From Helichrysum umbraculigerum (Eukaryota; Streptophyta; Magnoliopsida; Asterales; Asteraceae), in the NCBI GenBank assembly GCA_949592205.1, contig CATIUR010000004.1, positions 83,861,337-83,925,336 on the forward strand: a stretch of DNA of 64,000 bases, given 5' to 3'. Both the position numbers and the translations under genes were made by a program. The notes under the pieces were generated by a model. It made no database searches. It saw only the letters and a program-made list of their open reading frames with translations, and had not been told where the DNA came from. Below, piece after piece: positions 45,573 to 58,159 of the stretch. Position 1 is the first letter of the stretch; every line of letters begins with the position of its first letter.

Positions 45573-46807
45573 GCACCAAACCGACCGAGTAAACGAACGG
45601 GAAACGTAACAAATTAATTTGGGAACAAGAAAATTGTCAAAATACCCTTGAGTGGGCCCCCTAGGCTGGCCCCCCCTCTGCCCCCATGTGATCCCATGTG
45701 CCACCTCCACTCCCACCTCTAAAATCCCATGCAAGATAATGATGATGATGTTCTTACATGACCACCCACACTTCATGCATTCTTTTCATTCTAACACTCA
45801 TGCTCCTTTTGTTTTCTCTAGATTTTCTCTCTAAGTTACTGAATTATTTTCGGTCCTAAATCACCACCATCCACCACCATAACAACCACCATCTTCCACC
45901 ATAACACCACCAACATCCACCTTGAAGATTAAACAAAAATACTTAACTTTTTATAATAATAAGGAGCTCAAGAACACAAACATCATCATCTCATCTAATC
46001 TCCACGATTCTCTTTGTAAGGAACCCTATCTCCCCTTCTTAATACTCTCATTTACATATTTTATAGCTCATCTAACTAGATTATGTCCTAAAAACTTGTT
46101 AAAAATCGTTTTTGAAGAACATATAAGAACATGCATAATCTGTCTTCAAAAACACAGTCCACTAAAATGACCATATCTCGAGTTCTATGAAGAACTAGAC
46201 AACGAATTGTTTTTTTAAAAGTTGCGTATTGAAAAGGGCTACAACTTTCGTGTTTTGCACTTTTTCCAGATCCATACGTATTTTGGGCTATAATCTGATC
46301 TTTGAGTCTGGTCTGGAAGTTTTTGAAAACCGAGTTCGGTTCCTTCGCGTATTTATTTAAATATGTAAATGGACACTATAGTTTCTGTAAAAATTATATG
46401 ATAGACCAGAAACATTGATGATCAATTGGTAAAATTTGTGAGACTTGATTTGGACTAGAAGTGGTAGAAATTAAATGGTGAAACAAACCGACAAAAACCG
46501 AAAAACATAACTTAGGGGCTGTTTTGGAACTTTTGTAAAACCAACACTTTGGGTGAACTCCGACACGAACCGACAAACTTTATGGACTCCATAAACTGAT
46601 ATAAGGGTTGGGTAAAAGTTTTGGGTCAAACCGAGTAGGTTTGACCAAGTCAACAAAAACGGCTCGGTTTCTAAAAACGACAAAACTTACTATTTTTGGA
46701 AAGTGGTAACAAAAATGGGTTTGGGTGACTTAGTTAGTAACTTGGACCTAAACTTAGAAAGTTTCCCAAATTAGAAACCGACACTTAGAACACTTGAACC
46801 AAATATT

Positions 46808-47157
46808 CTAAGTCTCAAGTAGAGACACTAACCAAGTGATGCCACAACTTACTAGTGTTGCTACATTTTGCTAGTGATGCTACAATTTCTGAAAATATCC
46901 TAAGTCTCAAGTAGAGACACTAACCTAGTGATGCCACAATTTACTAGTGTTGCTACATTTTGCTAGTGATGCTACAATTTCTGAAAATATCTTGAGTCTC
47001 GAGTAGAGACACTAACCAAGTGATGCCACAATTTACTAGTGTTGCTAAATTTTGCTAGTGATGCTACAATTTCTGAAAATATCCTAAGTCTCAAGTAGAG
47101 ACACTAACCTAGTGATGCCACAATTACTAGTGTTGCTACATTTTGCTAGTGATGCTA
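46808..47157 (+). repeat. 92-bp tandem repeat in LTR-A (about 3.8 copies)
   Basis: The word AGTCTCAAG recurs at 46811, 46903, 46995 (AGTCTCGAG) and 47087, exactly 92 bp apart. Units contain AGAGACACTAACC and several CTAGTG words. Confidence 0.92.
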
Positions 47158-47159
47158 AG

Positions 47160-47395
47160 TTTGACCAACTTTGACCAGTTTGACCAACTTTGACCAGGTT
47201 TGACCAACTTTGACTAACTTTGACCAGTTTGACCAGGTTTGACCAACTTTGACCAGTTTGACCAACGTTGACCAGGTTTGACCAACTTTGACCAGTTTGA
47301 CCAGGTTTGACCAACTTTGACCAGGTTTGACCAACTTTGACCAAGTTTGACCAGGTTTGACCAGCTTTGACCAACGAGTTGACCAACTTTGACCT
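47160..47395 (+). repeat. Dense TTTGACCA array in LTR-A (about 24 TTGAC cores)
   Basis: Tandem 9-12 bp words (TTTGACCAAC, TTTGACCAGG). Each contains TTGAC, the W-box core bound by plant WRKY factors. Antisense frames across it (Val-Lys-Val-Gly-Gln repeats) are low-complexity artefacts. Confidence 0.9.
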
Positions 47396-48595
47396 ACGGT
47401 TTAAGGCTTATACAAACTAAAATAATCTATTTGCAACACACGATTTGTACTACTGAATATGATACAACAAAACAAACTTAATAATAATGTCTAAATGAAT
47501 TATTATTACAAACTTTCACCAACGGGTCGTACATGTTTTTGATAAACGAACTTGAACAACTTATTTGGACATAACTAGTTGATGAACTAGCTCTAGGTGG
47601 ATATTAACCCTCCACCTACACGATTGGCTTAAGTGGACATTAACCCCCACTTATACAATCGCTATAGATGGTCTAGCAAGACATCTACTTACACAACCTT
47701 ATACGTTTAGGACGTTAGAAGGTTGCACGTTGGATTCACTCATTGCTTACCTATTTGATTATTTGCTAGCTGTTTGCTAAATTCAGGTGAGTTTCGTAGC
47801 CCCACTTTTTACTGCTTTTTACTTTGGGGTGAGAATACATGCTCTGTTTTATAAAATGTTTTACATATGAACGCAAGTAACGAAAACTCTTATACTTATT
47901 GCATGAGTAACTAAACCAAACTACGATGGCCCCTAACAAATATCATAGTACGTTAATACTAAGCGCGAACATTATGGATAGATCTATCGGGACCTGACAA
48001 TCCGCCATTCGGGTTAGTCGCTCTAACCACTATGCGGATACATAATATTTCGTACAGCCGAGTGTACTGGTTACACACTCACTAGGGGTAAACAACTACG
48101 GTTAAGCTTCGGACTATGAGCTCATGGCAATAGTATACTACGATTTACTTTGGCATTCGTGCTACTTCGATAACTATGAAAATCTTGTGGTTCATACTAT
48201 GATTTTAACTGCGTAAACCTATGAACTCACCAACTTTATGTTGACCTTTTAGCATGTATTTCTCAGGTTCACAGACGCAGTAGGACTACCCACAGGAAAC
48301 AAGGCAGTAGGATGCTTTTGGAAAGGATTAGCTCGAGTCGCATGTTTTTCACAAACAACAAGAGATTAGATTGCATTACGATATTTTGTATCAACGTTTA
48401 TGTTTTAGAAATCTCTAACGGTTTATGCGAACTCCAGATATTTTGTAAACATTTGAATTATGGTAATGTAATATTTTTCAAACGTCTCATATAGAGGTCG
48501 TTTGCTTTAATCTTTGTGTTGTGATATTTGATTTGGTCGGCGCCCCCGTGACACCTCATACTTCCGCTGCCACGTGTTTTGGGGGTGCAACAGAT

Positions 48596-48607
48596 TGGTA
48601 TCAGAGC
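48596..48607 (+). promoter_or_regulatory. EA primer-binding site, tRNA-iMet
   Basis: TGGTATCAGAGC three bases after LTR-A. Confidence 0.92.
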
Positions 48608-48608
48608 C

Positions 48609-51002
48609 TAAGGTTATAGCGAACTAGGATTGCATTAGTGACCTAGACTATAACCGTTAGATTTGAAATTCTCATTTGTTATGACTGGTTCAGCAATTGC
48701 ATCGTTCGAATTTAATTTAACATAGCTTGATCAACTATGTACAATTAAAGGAGATTCGATGCAAGACCTGAAATGGTTGTAGTGGACGAGAGTACAGTAG
48801 CAGACGTAGACCGAGGATAGAACGGGACCAACCTTTATATGTGCTTATGTGCTAAGCTTTTATGTGTATATATATGTATATATACGTATAACCTTACGTA
48901 CACTAAACTTACTTGCCACCCTTTACGGCAACCACTCCCACAACTACGTCACCCGACATAGAAAACGAGACTCAACCCTTATATACCACTGAGGAGACTT
49001 CCTCGGTACCGCTCGCCCAACCGAATCAGGCAACGATATAATCGAATAGGACTCACTTGAGGAGAATCCACCTAAGGATTCGCCACCCAAAATAAGTGAC
49101 GCCTACTTCACCCTCTTCTTTCCGCTCACAACCAAATCACTCGGGAACACGTAAAGAACTTCAATCGTACGATGCTTTTTCACTTCATACTCTTCATACC
49201 CACTTTTATCATAGACAAATGGAGCGCGCGTGCTACACACGACTAGAAGGGCGGACCTCCTCGAACTAGACCTTATCCTATTCACACTACCTACTCGAAA
49301 TAATATCTCCAACACTTGGATGGATTCCAACGACTTAGCTATGACTCGGTTTATGACTTTAACTACTCTGGACATAAACTATCTCAATAACAACTTAATC
49401 ATTTCGATCACTACTGCAATGGGTGCTAGCAGCTACGGAATTCCCAACTATCTTGACCGAACATCTTTACTAAACACTTGTTCATTTTGAAACAATAACA
49501 TAGTCATGATTGACTACTTCAAGAACACTACTCGGTCATTGTCATGACTACTTTGTGAAACTACGATTTGGCTATTTACACCTCTTGAGACGCGGAAAAT
49601 CTTCCGACATGAAAACCCCTCCATACGCATAGGAACCTATTCATCATACCGTTCTGGTACTAGCTGCTAGGCTACGCCGCCACGAGAATAGAATAGACGA
49701 TATGGATTTTTCACAGACGTAAACCTTCAACTGATTTTTGACAAAACAGAATCTTCAACACTTTTCAATAACCAGAGCTTTCAACGAATTTTGGTTAAAC
49801 AGAGTCTTTCAACGTGCTGACAAGAGTTTCCAACGTATTTTGATTGACATTTAGTTTTCAACAGATATTATAATGACATTTTTAACAAATAAAAACCATA
49901 CCTATAAACAAACACTTGATTTTCACTTAATTTTTCTCAAAGATCTATGTTTTCTAACGAACGATAACGACTTATACTTTGAAACACCTGCGAGTCTTCT
50001 AACAATTTACATATTGGAAATACGTTTGCAACGATTTATATTGGATATGATCCAACGAATTACTCATAACTTGCGAATTATTTACAAACTGGTTTATTGA
50101 TAGTTTTAACAAACTATTAATTGGAATCCAATTACTACTTTCATTTTTCTTTTATCAAGATTTGATCACTATTTTGTCTCAGTTTTATGAACTACTTTAT
50201 CTCTGTTTTGTGAGCTACTCTGAAGCTATTTTAAGAACTATTTGCGGATTATTTAATGCTCGTTTTCTATGATTTACTATGAACCATTTGAACTCCGTTT
50301 TAGGAACTAATTGAATTCTGATTTATGAACTATTTGAACTTTGATTTACCAACTACTTGAACTCTGATTCATGAACTACTTGAACTCTGATTCATGAACT
50401 ACTTGAACTCTGTTTGTTGAACGATTTTATACTATACTGTGAACTATTTTTGTGAAATTACTTTTACGTATTGTATAATACGACTATGAAACAAATATGA
50501 TAACAACTATGGGGGAACTACGATAACAACTACGAGCCCCACTACGATAACAACTATGGGGGAACTACGATAGCAACTACGAGCCCTACTACGATAATAA
50601 CTACGATTCCAACTACGATTACATCTGTGATTAAACTTTGGAAACTTTGACAACTTTGAAAACTTGAGACTTGTACTCCGATTTTAGAACTACGCTTTGA
50701 ACTATGATCTCAACTATGACCTTTTCTTTGATTTCAACTACGATTCCTACAACGAACCACATAGGAATGTTTTCCTACTATGAACCCTATAGTAAATGAC
50801 CTTACTACAACAGACTATTTAGGAATATTTGTCCTACTAATAGTACATGGAGATAATTCTCCAAACGTATACAAATGGATGCGTTGCATCACAACACCGA
50901 ACTTTCCTTTCGTGGACTTAGTTAAACGTCAGAATTACTCACACTTCCGCTAGATCCCACACAAACTATGACTACAAACTAATTTCGGGACGCAATTCTC
51001 CT
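48609..51002 (+). other. EA internal region, decayed, no recognisable gene
   Basis: The first 150 bp resemble the E2 leader. No frame above about 90 codons looks coding. Repeats occur at 50290-50420 (TGAACTACTTGAACTCTG words) and 50500-50620 (ACTACGATAACAACTA words). Short open frames at 49103-49490 have no motif. Confidence 0.7.
50290..50620 (+). repeat. Two short-word repeat blocks inside EA
   Basis: First block: about five copies of a 23-bp GAACTACTTGAACTCTGAT-type word. Second block: ACTACGATAACAACTA words, shared with E8 in the opposite orientation. Confidence 0.75.
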
Positions 51003-51016
51003 AACAAGGGGGAGAA
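51003..51016 (+). promoter_or_regulatory. EA polypurine tract
   Basis: AACAAGGGGGAGAA directly before the LTR-B start TGTGACACCC. Confidence 0.88.
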
Positions 51017-53730
51017 TGTGACACCCGATGATTTACGGTTACTGATTAACCTGCTAGAAACCCTAATTACCTGTGCTTAGTTTAGTATTATGCTAAATAC
51101 TTGTAATTACTTGTAACTATTTGTATATTATGTGAATATACACTACCGTAATGTATTTAAATTACGCTTACGCAATTTGGTGAAATTGTGTGAAATAACC
51201 GAACGAAGTCCGCCTAATTATACGACGTTGGTGAAAATATTTCTATAAATAACTTGAATCTATTTTTAGAAGTTATTTATCATTTATTGTTAATTGGTTA
51301 AATTAATACACGAAAAACTTAGGCGTTTTGGCTAAAACGTCTCAAACGCAACAGAAATGCGCGGAACGCGCCCGACAACTGAACGAAAGTCGAAATATAT
51401 TTTTATAATTTAAAATATATTATTTTGTATGGAATTATTATTAAAAACATCGTCTAATGATTCGTCAACAAAAACGTCTATTTAAAACGTTACGCGATTA
51501 AACCTCCGTAAAACGCGCACGTAAATCGAGGCCGATAAATAAATGGAACATTTTTCTAAATGTTTTTCAAGTATTTAGAATAAATACTTCAAGTGAAAAT
51601 ATTGAGGTTTAAATCGTTACTTAAACACGCGTATAAAACGTTTAGCGTATATATAAACACAGAACCGACCGAGTAAACGAACGGGAAACGTAACAAATTA
51701 ATTTGGGAACAAGAAAATGATCAAAATACCCTTGAGTGGGCCCCCTAGGCTGGCCCCCCCTCTGCCCCCATGTGATCCCATGTGCCACCTCCACTCCCAC
51801 CTCTAAAATCCCATGCAAGATAATGATGATGATGTTCTTACATGACCACCCACACTTCATGCATTCTTTTCATTCTAACACTCATGCTCCTTTTGTTTTC
51901 TCTAGATTTTCTCTCTAAGTTACTGAATTATTTTCTTTCCTAAATCACCACCATCCACCACCATAACAACCACCATCTTCCACCATAACACCACCAACAT
52001 CCACCTTGAAGATTAAACAAAAATACTTAACTTTTTATAATAATAAGGAGCTCAAGAACACAAACATCATCATCTCATCTCATCTCCACCATTCTCTTTA
52101 TAAGGAACCCTATATCCCCTTCTTAATACTCTCATTTACATATTTTATAGCTCATCTAACTAGATTATGTCCTAAAAACTTGTTAAAAATCGTTTTTGAA
52201 GAACATATAAGAACATGCATAATCTGTCTTCAAAAACACAGTCCACTAAAATGACCATATCTCGAGTTCTAGGAAGAACTAGACAACGAATCTTTTTTTA
52301 AAAAGTTGCGTATTGAAAAGGGCTACAACTTTCGTGTTTTGCACTTTTTCCAGATCCATACGTATTTTTGGCTATAATCTGATCTTTGAGTCTGGTCAGG
52401 AAGTTTTTGAAAACCGAGTTCGGTTCCTTCGCGAATTTATTTAAATATGTAAATGGACACTATAGTTTCTGTAAAAATTATATGATAGACCAGAAACATT
52501 GATGATCAATGGTTAAAATTTGTGAGACTTGATTTGGACTAGAAGTGGTAGAAATTAAATGGTGAAACAAACCAACAAAAACCGAAAAACATAACTTAGG
52601 GGCTGTTTTGGAACTTTTGTAAAACCAACACTTTGGGTGAACTCCGACACGAACCGACAAACTTTATGGACTCCATAAACTGATATAAGGGTTGGGTAAA
52701 AGTTTTGGGTCAAACCGAGAAGGTTTGACCAAGTCAACAAAAACGGCTCGGTTTCTAAAAACGACAAAACTTACTATTTTTGGAAAGTGGTAACAAAAAT
52801 GGGTTTGGGTGACTTAGTTAGTAACTTGGACCTAAACTTAGAAAGTTTCCCAAATTAGAAACCGACACTTAGAACACTTGAACCAAATATTCTAAGTCTC
52901 AAGTAGAGACACTAACCAAGTGATGCCAATTTACTAGTGTTGCTACATTTTGCTACTTATGCTACAATTTCTGAAAATATCCTAAGTCTCAAGTAGAGAC
53001 ACTAACCTAGTGATGCCACAATTTACTAGTGTTGCTACATTTTGCTAGTGATGCTACAATTTCTGAAAATATCCTAGATCTCAAGTAGAGACACTAACCA
53101 AATGATGCCACAATTTACTAGTGTTGCTACATTTTGCTAGTGATGCTACAATTTCTGAAAATATCCTAAGTCTCAAGTAGAGACACTAACCTAGTGATGC
53201 CACAATTACTAGTGTTGCTACATTTTGCTAGTGATGCAAAGTTTGACTAAGTTTGACCAACTTTGACCAACTTTGATCAGGTTTGACCAACTTTGACCAG
53301 TTTGACCAGGTTTGACCAACTTTGACCAGGTTTGACCAACTTTGACCAGGTTTGACCAATTTTGACCAGTTTGACCAGGTTTGACCAACTTTGACCAGGT
53401 TTGACCAACTTTGACCAGGTTTGACCAACTTTGACCAGTTTGACCAGGTTTGACCAACTTTGACCAAGTTTGACCATGTTTGACCAGCTTTGACCAACGA
53501 GTTGACCAACTTTGACCTTCGGTTTAAGGCTTATACAAACTAAAATAATCTATTCGCAACACACGATTTGTACAACTGAATAGTATACAACAAAACAAAC
53601 TTAATAATAATGTCTAAATGAATTATTATTACAAATTTCACCAATGGGTCGTACACGTTTTTTATAAACGAACTTGAACAACTTATTTGGACATAACTAG
53701 TTGATGAACTAGCTCTAGGTTGATATTAAC
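51017..53730 (+). repeat. EA LTR-B, first part
   Basis: Close match to 44933-47612. It includes TATATATAA at 51648, the 92-bp repeats (about 52890-53240) and the TTTGACCA array (about 53242-53515). Interrupted by N at 53731. Confidence 0.93.
53242..53515 (+). repeat. TTTGACCA array in LTR-B
   Basis: Same array as in LTR-A but longer by about 35 bp and with a different unit order. Confidence 0.9.
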
Positions 53731-54652
53731 TGTAACACCCCGCAAATTTAAACGCAAATATAAACATTAATCACTTGCATTATTAGGCTAATTCCCTACT
53801 TGAGTGAATTCACTACACATTTTAGAGGTAAGTCTAGCAAAGCCCAACTAGATAATACGCGTAGTATTACGTTTTCGTAATTAGTTGTAATTACGTACTG
53901 AACAATCTGAAAACTAACGCGACAAAAATATACGACTGTTGGTGAACAAAATTATTTAATAAAACGAAATATTTAAATAACGATATTAACAATTAAATAT
54001 TATGTCGATAATATTTACATATCATTTTATAACGAAAAACGTAAACTTGTATAATTAAAATGAAACAAAGTTAAAATTTTATAACTAAATTAGTTTGGTT
54101 TCATAAAAAAAAGATCCTAATTAAAAATATAATGAAATATGTAATTAAAAATAAATTAGTTAAAATAAAGTAACAGTTAACGATCGGGTAAACAAACACG
54201 GGTTAAATACCACAAATTTGGGATAAACATCCCCTCCCTTTTTGGCCCCAAAATGCAGCCCCAAACCCCCACCCCACTCTCATTCCCTTTCATTTTTCAT
54301 TTTCACCAAAACACACAACTCTCTCATTCCTTTCTCTAAAAACCCTATTTCTCTCTCTAGAATCTCATCAAAAATCACCAAATCACCACCACTTTCTACT
54401 TATTTTCGGATTAATAACAACAACAAAGGTCATCATCATCATCTACACAAGGATTCAAGCTCAAAATCACCATTTTCATCATCATCTTCATCATCCACCT
54501 AATTTTCGGATCTAACACTTTTTGGGTAAGAAAACACTAAACTTTTCACTTTTGCTTCATTATAATAGCTTACAATCATGTTACAAGTCATTATATGAAG
54601 GATCTAAGCATTTTTGGGTTAAAAATCTCGATTTTCGGAGGAACAGACCGTA

Positions 54653-54752
54653 ACGTCGCATTAGTCCCAGGCGATTTGCGACGTTACACGCGACGTCCCA
54701 CTGCTACGTCCCACTGCTACGTCCCACTGCTACGTCCCACTGCGACGTCGCA
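54653..54752 (+). repeat. ACGTC array in LTR-N1 (100 bp)
   Basis: GCGACGT and CTACGTCCCACTG words, the latter in tandem 13-bp units. The GCGACGT word is the arm of the E1 hairpins. Confidence 0.9.
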
Positions 54753-55230
54753 AGTTTCAGAACCTTATAACAATACTTCGAAATATTTTTACAAAACCAT
54801 CACCAACGAGTCGTACGAATTTACAAATAAACAATGATCTTTCATGGATGAACGAGTAACATGGTTTGGATTGTTATCCAACCACTTATATGACTATTTC
54901 CTACGTTTAGGATGTTAGTGACTTTACCCGGACTACGCTTTGCTAGCACTCGCACTTTCACTTAACTCAACAGGTGAGTTCACAGCCCCTACTTTTACTG
55001 ATTTAACTGCTTTTGAACAGGGGTGGAAAACATAGACAACTGTTTTACTTATTGCCATAATTGCTTTTATTTATACGATTGTTTATCATACTTGTTTACT
55101 CGAACAATTAGAGTACCTTGAACTATTAAACTATTAAACAAACTGGTGTTTATGAAATAACATTTTCATATTGACACACTGAACAAATGGAATAACTTAT
55201 TCGACAAACTGTTTTAACTAGACCGGAGAA

Positions 55231-55670
55231 CGACCGGTAAACTGTTTTGCATACGACTGTAAACTTTTAAACTTGTTTGGTATACCGGAGAACGACCGGT
55301 ACTTTTATATAAACGCTGGAGAACGACCAGCTACGTATTTTAGTGCCAGAGAACGACTGGCCAAGGGACGGGAGAACGACCCGTGCGTCTTGGATGGGAG
55401 AACGACCCATGCGTTTGTTGGACGGGAGAACGACCCGTGCGTAACTAGACTGGAGAACGACCGGTAAACTGTTTTTGTTGAACGGGAGAACGACCCGTGC
55501 GTATTTGGCCTGGGAACGACCGGTACTGTTTGTAAACTGCTGGAGAACGACCAGCACGTGTTTTTAAACTGACATTTTGGGTAACATCCCACGTATCTGT
55601 TTTGGGTAACATCCTACGTATCTGTTTTGGGTAACATCCCACGTATCTGTTTTGGGTAACATCCCATGTA
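55231..55670 (+). repeat. GGAGAACGACC and GGGTAACATCCCA minisatellites in LTR-N1
   Basis: About ten copies of GGAGAACGACC, each flanked by a short inverted pair such as CCGG...CCGG or CTGG...CCAG. Four GGGTAACATCC units follow (three in LTR-N2 at 60145-60215). Confidence 0.9.
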
Positions 55671-56206
55671 AACTAAATTTTGGGCGAACAACCCACTAAA
55701 CTTGTATTTGGAAAACATTCCACAAAGCATTACGTGACTATTATGGCAATTACTATTCGTGAACGTATTTGGATAACAACTGTGCTTACAAACTTGGTTC
55801 AACTATTGCAAACATAAAACCTGTGAATTCACTCAACCTCGTTGTTGACTTTTACTATGTTTTTCAGGGAATTAGCTGCGCATATAATAATCGCCAACAT
55901 ACATGGAGAATTAGGTGACCCGTGAAGTTTAGGATGCCAACTTTTGGAAACACATGGATTTCTTTAGTATAACTGAAATGTTTTAGTCATATTTCAGAAA
56001 TCTACTTTTGTAAACTTATTACTTTTAACTTGTACGATTCGATGAATCGTAAACTTTGTAATTAATACTTTTGGCATCTCAATATATTATGTTCTGTTGT
56101 AATCATAAGCTATGATACGTATGCATGCTTTGTTATTGTGGCACCCCCGTACTCAAACTAAATGCTTCTGCTAATCTAAATCAACGAATTTGGGGGTGTT
56201 ACAGAT

Positions 56207-56218
56207 TGGTATCAGAGC
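56207..56218 (+). promoter_or_regulatory. N primer-binding site, tRNA-iMet
   Basis: TGGTATCAGAGC three bases after LTR-N1. Confidence 0.92.
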
Positions 56219-56645
56219 CATTGGTTATAGCGAACTAGGAAACTTTAGGTGACTTAGAGACCTAGAGACCTAGACTATAGCCTTGGCTAGAACGCACATG
56301 CATACACACATTTGCATACGTTTAACTATCGATACGACATCTCGACACGCTTAAAACTATCTTTCGAATGTTATCACATTCGATTTGCTCACCCTCATTT
56401 GACCTCATATGAACTGGATCGTGTTAAACGATTGATGAAAAGAAGTATGTATTTAGCATCATATAATGACGCCTGGCCAACGTGATTATATTATACTAAG
56501 TACATATGGGTGTTTCATAGTCGTATGATACGTAAAGGGGAAAACTTGTCAATCTTTCCAAACGCTTGATAACTAGAACTTTGTTCTTCGCATTTACCTT
56601 CTTTGGCATTGACTTCTGCAATTTCTTTCCTTGCAGAACGTCATC

Positions 56646-57884
56646 ATGCCGCCTAAAAGAAATACTCGAAACAGTCAACGAAATGTTCCTCCTCCACCTC
56701 CGCCTCCAGAAACAACAGAGCAAATAATCGAACGCCGCGTGGCTGAAGCCATCACTCAATACGAGGCAAGCCGAAATCGTGAACACGTGGTACACAATAG
56801 TGGAGCCACCCCCGTCAACAGTGAAACACCAACCAATAACCAGCAGGGGTGTTCCTACAAAACCTTCCAGTCTTGTAAACCCAGCTCCTTCACCGGAACC
56901 GAAGGGGCCATCGGCCTGGTCCACTGGATTGAGAAGATGGAATCGGTGATTGATATCAGCGACTGCGCCACCGACAAAATCGTGAAGTACGCCACGTGTA
57001 CCTTAGCTGACAAAGCGTTAACATGGTGGAACGCTCAGGTCCAGATTATGGGAAGTCCAGCTGCTTACTCCATGACTTGGGAAACCCTGAAACAGATGCT
57101 GATGGAGGAATTTTGCCCTCCCAACGAGATGCAGAAACTTGAAACCGAGTTTTGGAACATTCAAATGATCGGCGCTGACATTTCCAGATACACAACTAGA
57201 TTCCAGGAGCTTGCACGTCTTGTGCCTCACATGGTAACCCCCGAGAGCAAACGCATTGAGCGTTACAACAGGGGTTTGGCCCCACAAATCCGAGGCATGG
57301 TTATGTCCTCCAAACCCGCCACTTTTAGGAGCGCAGTTGATCTGGCTCAAAGCTTGACCGACGATGCAGTCTTGATTGGAACCCTGAAAGCTACTACAGG
57401 GAAAGCTGAACTTACCCGTACTGATGCGGGCGACTCTGGAACCCACAAACGCAAATGGAACAACGAGGGTAACGACCGTCAGGGTCAACAAAACAGGAAC
57501 CCGGGAAACGCCCGAGCCTACGCTGCAATCACCAACTCTGGACCCAAAACCTATCTTGGCAACAAACCAAAATGCGACAAGTGCGGGATGCATCATGCCG
57601 GAAATTGCGCCTTCTGCCAAGACTGCAAACACTGGGGTCACTTGGCCCAAAACTGTAAAACAGCCCCTCTTCCTCGATCAAATGCGTGCTACGAGTGCGG
57701 TGAATCCGGACACTTTTGAAACCAATGTCCAAAACTGAACAACAACCAGAACAACACCGGGAACAACAATCAGAACAACAACCGCAACAATCAAAACGAC
57801 AACAACCGCGTCGTTAACAAAGGCTACGCCCCAAGCCGCGCATACATCCTCCGTGCACCGAAAACGGTTGCGGACCTCGGCTAG
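56646..57884 (+). pseudogene. gag: N gag with one stop inside the last zinc knuckle
   Basis: The start MPPKRNTRNSQ at 56646 is preferred over the Met at 56631, because related Gag proteins begin MPP. The order is a proline-rich N-terminus, a capsid domain with WIEKMES and ALTWWN, a basic linker, a Cys/His segment with CGMHHAGNC, a knuckle with GHLAQNC, and a second knuckle broken by TGA at 57717-57719. The same frame continues after the stop through an Asn-rich tail to TAG at 57882-57884. The TGA fits a C-to-T change in a CGA codon. Homologous in layout to E2 gag. No pol follows; only about 270 bp remain before the LTR. Confidence 0.92.
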
Positions 57885-58146
57885 CACGGTACGTCCTAAC
57901 AGCTGTTGCTACGATTTTCTTTTATTCGGATGCCGATTCAAACATAACGCTTGGAAAACTTTAACCACGAAACGAACAAACAACTAATTGAACTATGCCG
58001 CGAGCATACTTAAACTGATTAAAAATTTTCTGGAAACAATTGAACGCCACGCAAATTGGTATTATTATTGACGACGTGACTTATTCGGAGAACATACGCC
58101 GCGGGCGATCCGACTTGATTTTTAAATCTCGGGACGAGATTTCTCT
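57885..58146 (+). other. N 3' internal remnant
   Basis: Noncoding stretch. Its last 40 bp (a GGGACGAGATTT word then the purine tract) resemble the end of pol in full Tekay-type elements, suggesting that pol was deleted between gag and this tail. Confidence 0.6.
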
Positions 58147-58159
58147 AACATGGGGAGAA
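58147..58159 (+). promoter_or_regulatory. N polypurine tract
   Basis: AACATGGGGAGAA directly before the TGTAACACCCC of LTR-N2. Confidence 0.85.

Larger units (their letters stand above)
44933..48592 (+). repeat. EA LTR-A (3,660 bp, uninterrupted)
   Basis: Starts TGTGACACCC and ends GGGGGTGCAACA. It contains a TATA box, a 92-bp tandem repeat and a W-box-like array. At 47604-47616 it preserves the empty target site for N (ATATTAACCCTCC). Confidence 0.93.
53731..56203 (+). repeat. N LTR-N1 (2,473 bp)
   Basis: Starts TGTAACACCCCGC and ends GGGGGTGTTACA. It contains the ACGTC array at 54653-54752, a GGAGAACGACC array at 55231-55560 and four GGGTAACATCCCA units. The frame starting at 54242 is Ser/His-rich low complexity in a CT-rich leader and is not called a gene. 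Confidence 0.95.

Noticed and set aside
45558..45776. Frames repeated in both EA LTRs near 45.6 and 51.7 kb
   Set aside because: Duplicated because LTRs are duplicated; they span the TATA box and leader and carry no motif.
47084..47386. Open frames rich in Val-Lys-Val-Gly-Gln across the TTTGACCA arrays (also 53218-53509)
   Set aside because: Antisense translation of a minisatellite; all three frames are open because of the repeat, and the copies change with the array.
55267..55592. Overlapping frames across the GGAGAACGACC arrays (also 59837-60347)
   Set aside because: Same artefact of tandem repeats in LTRs; no conserved start or domain.
57018..57650. 210-codon minus-strand frame over N gag
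   Set aside because: Antisense shadow of a well-supported gag frame with knuckle and capsid motifs.
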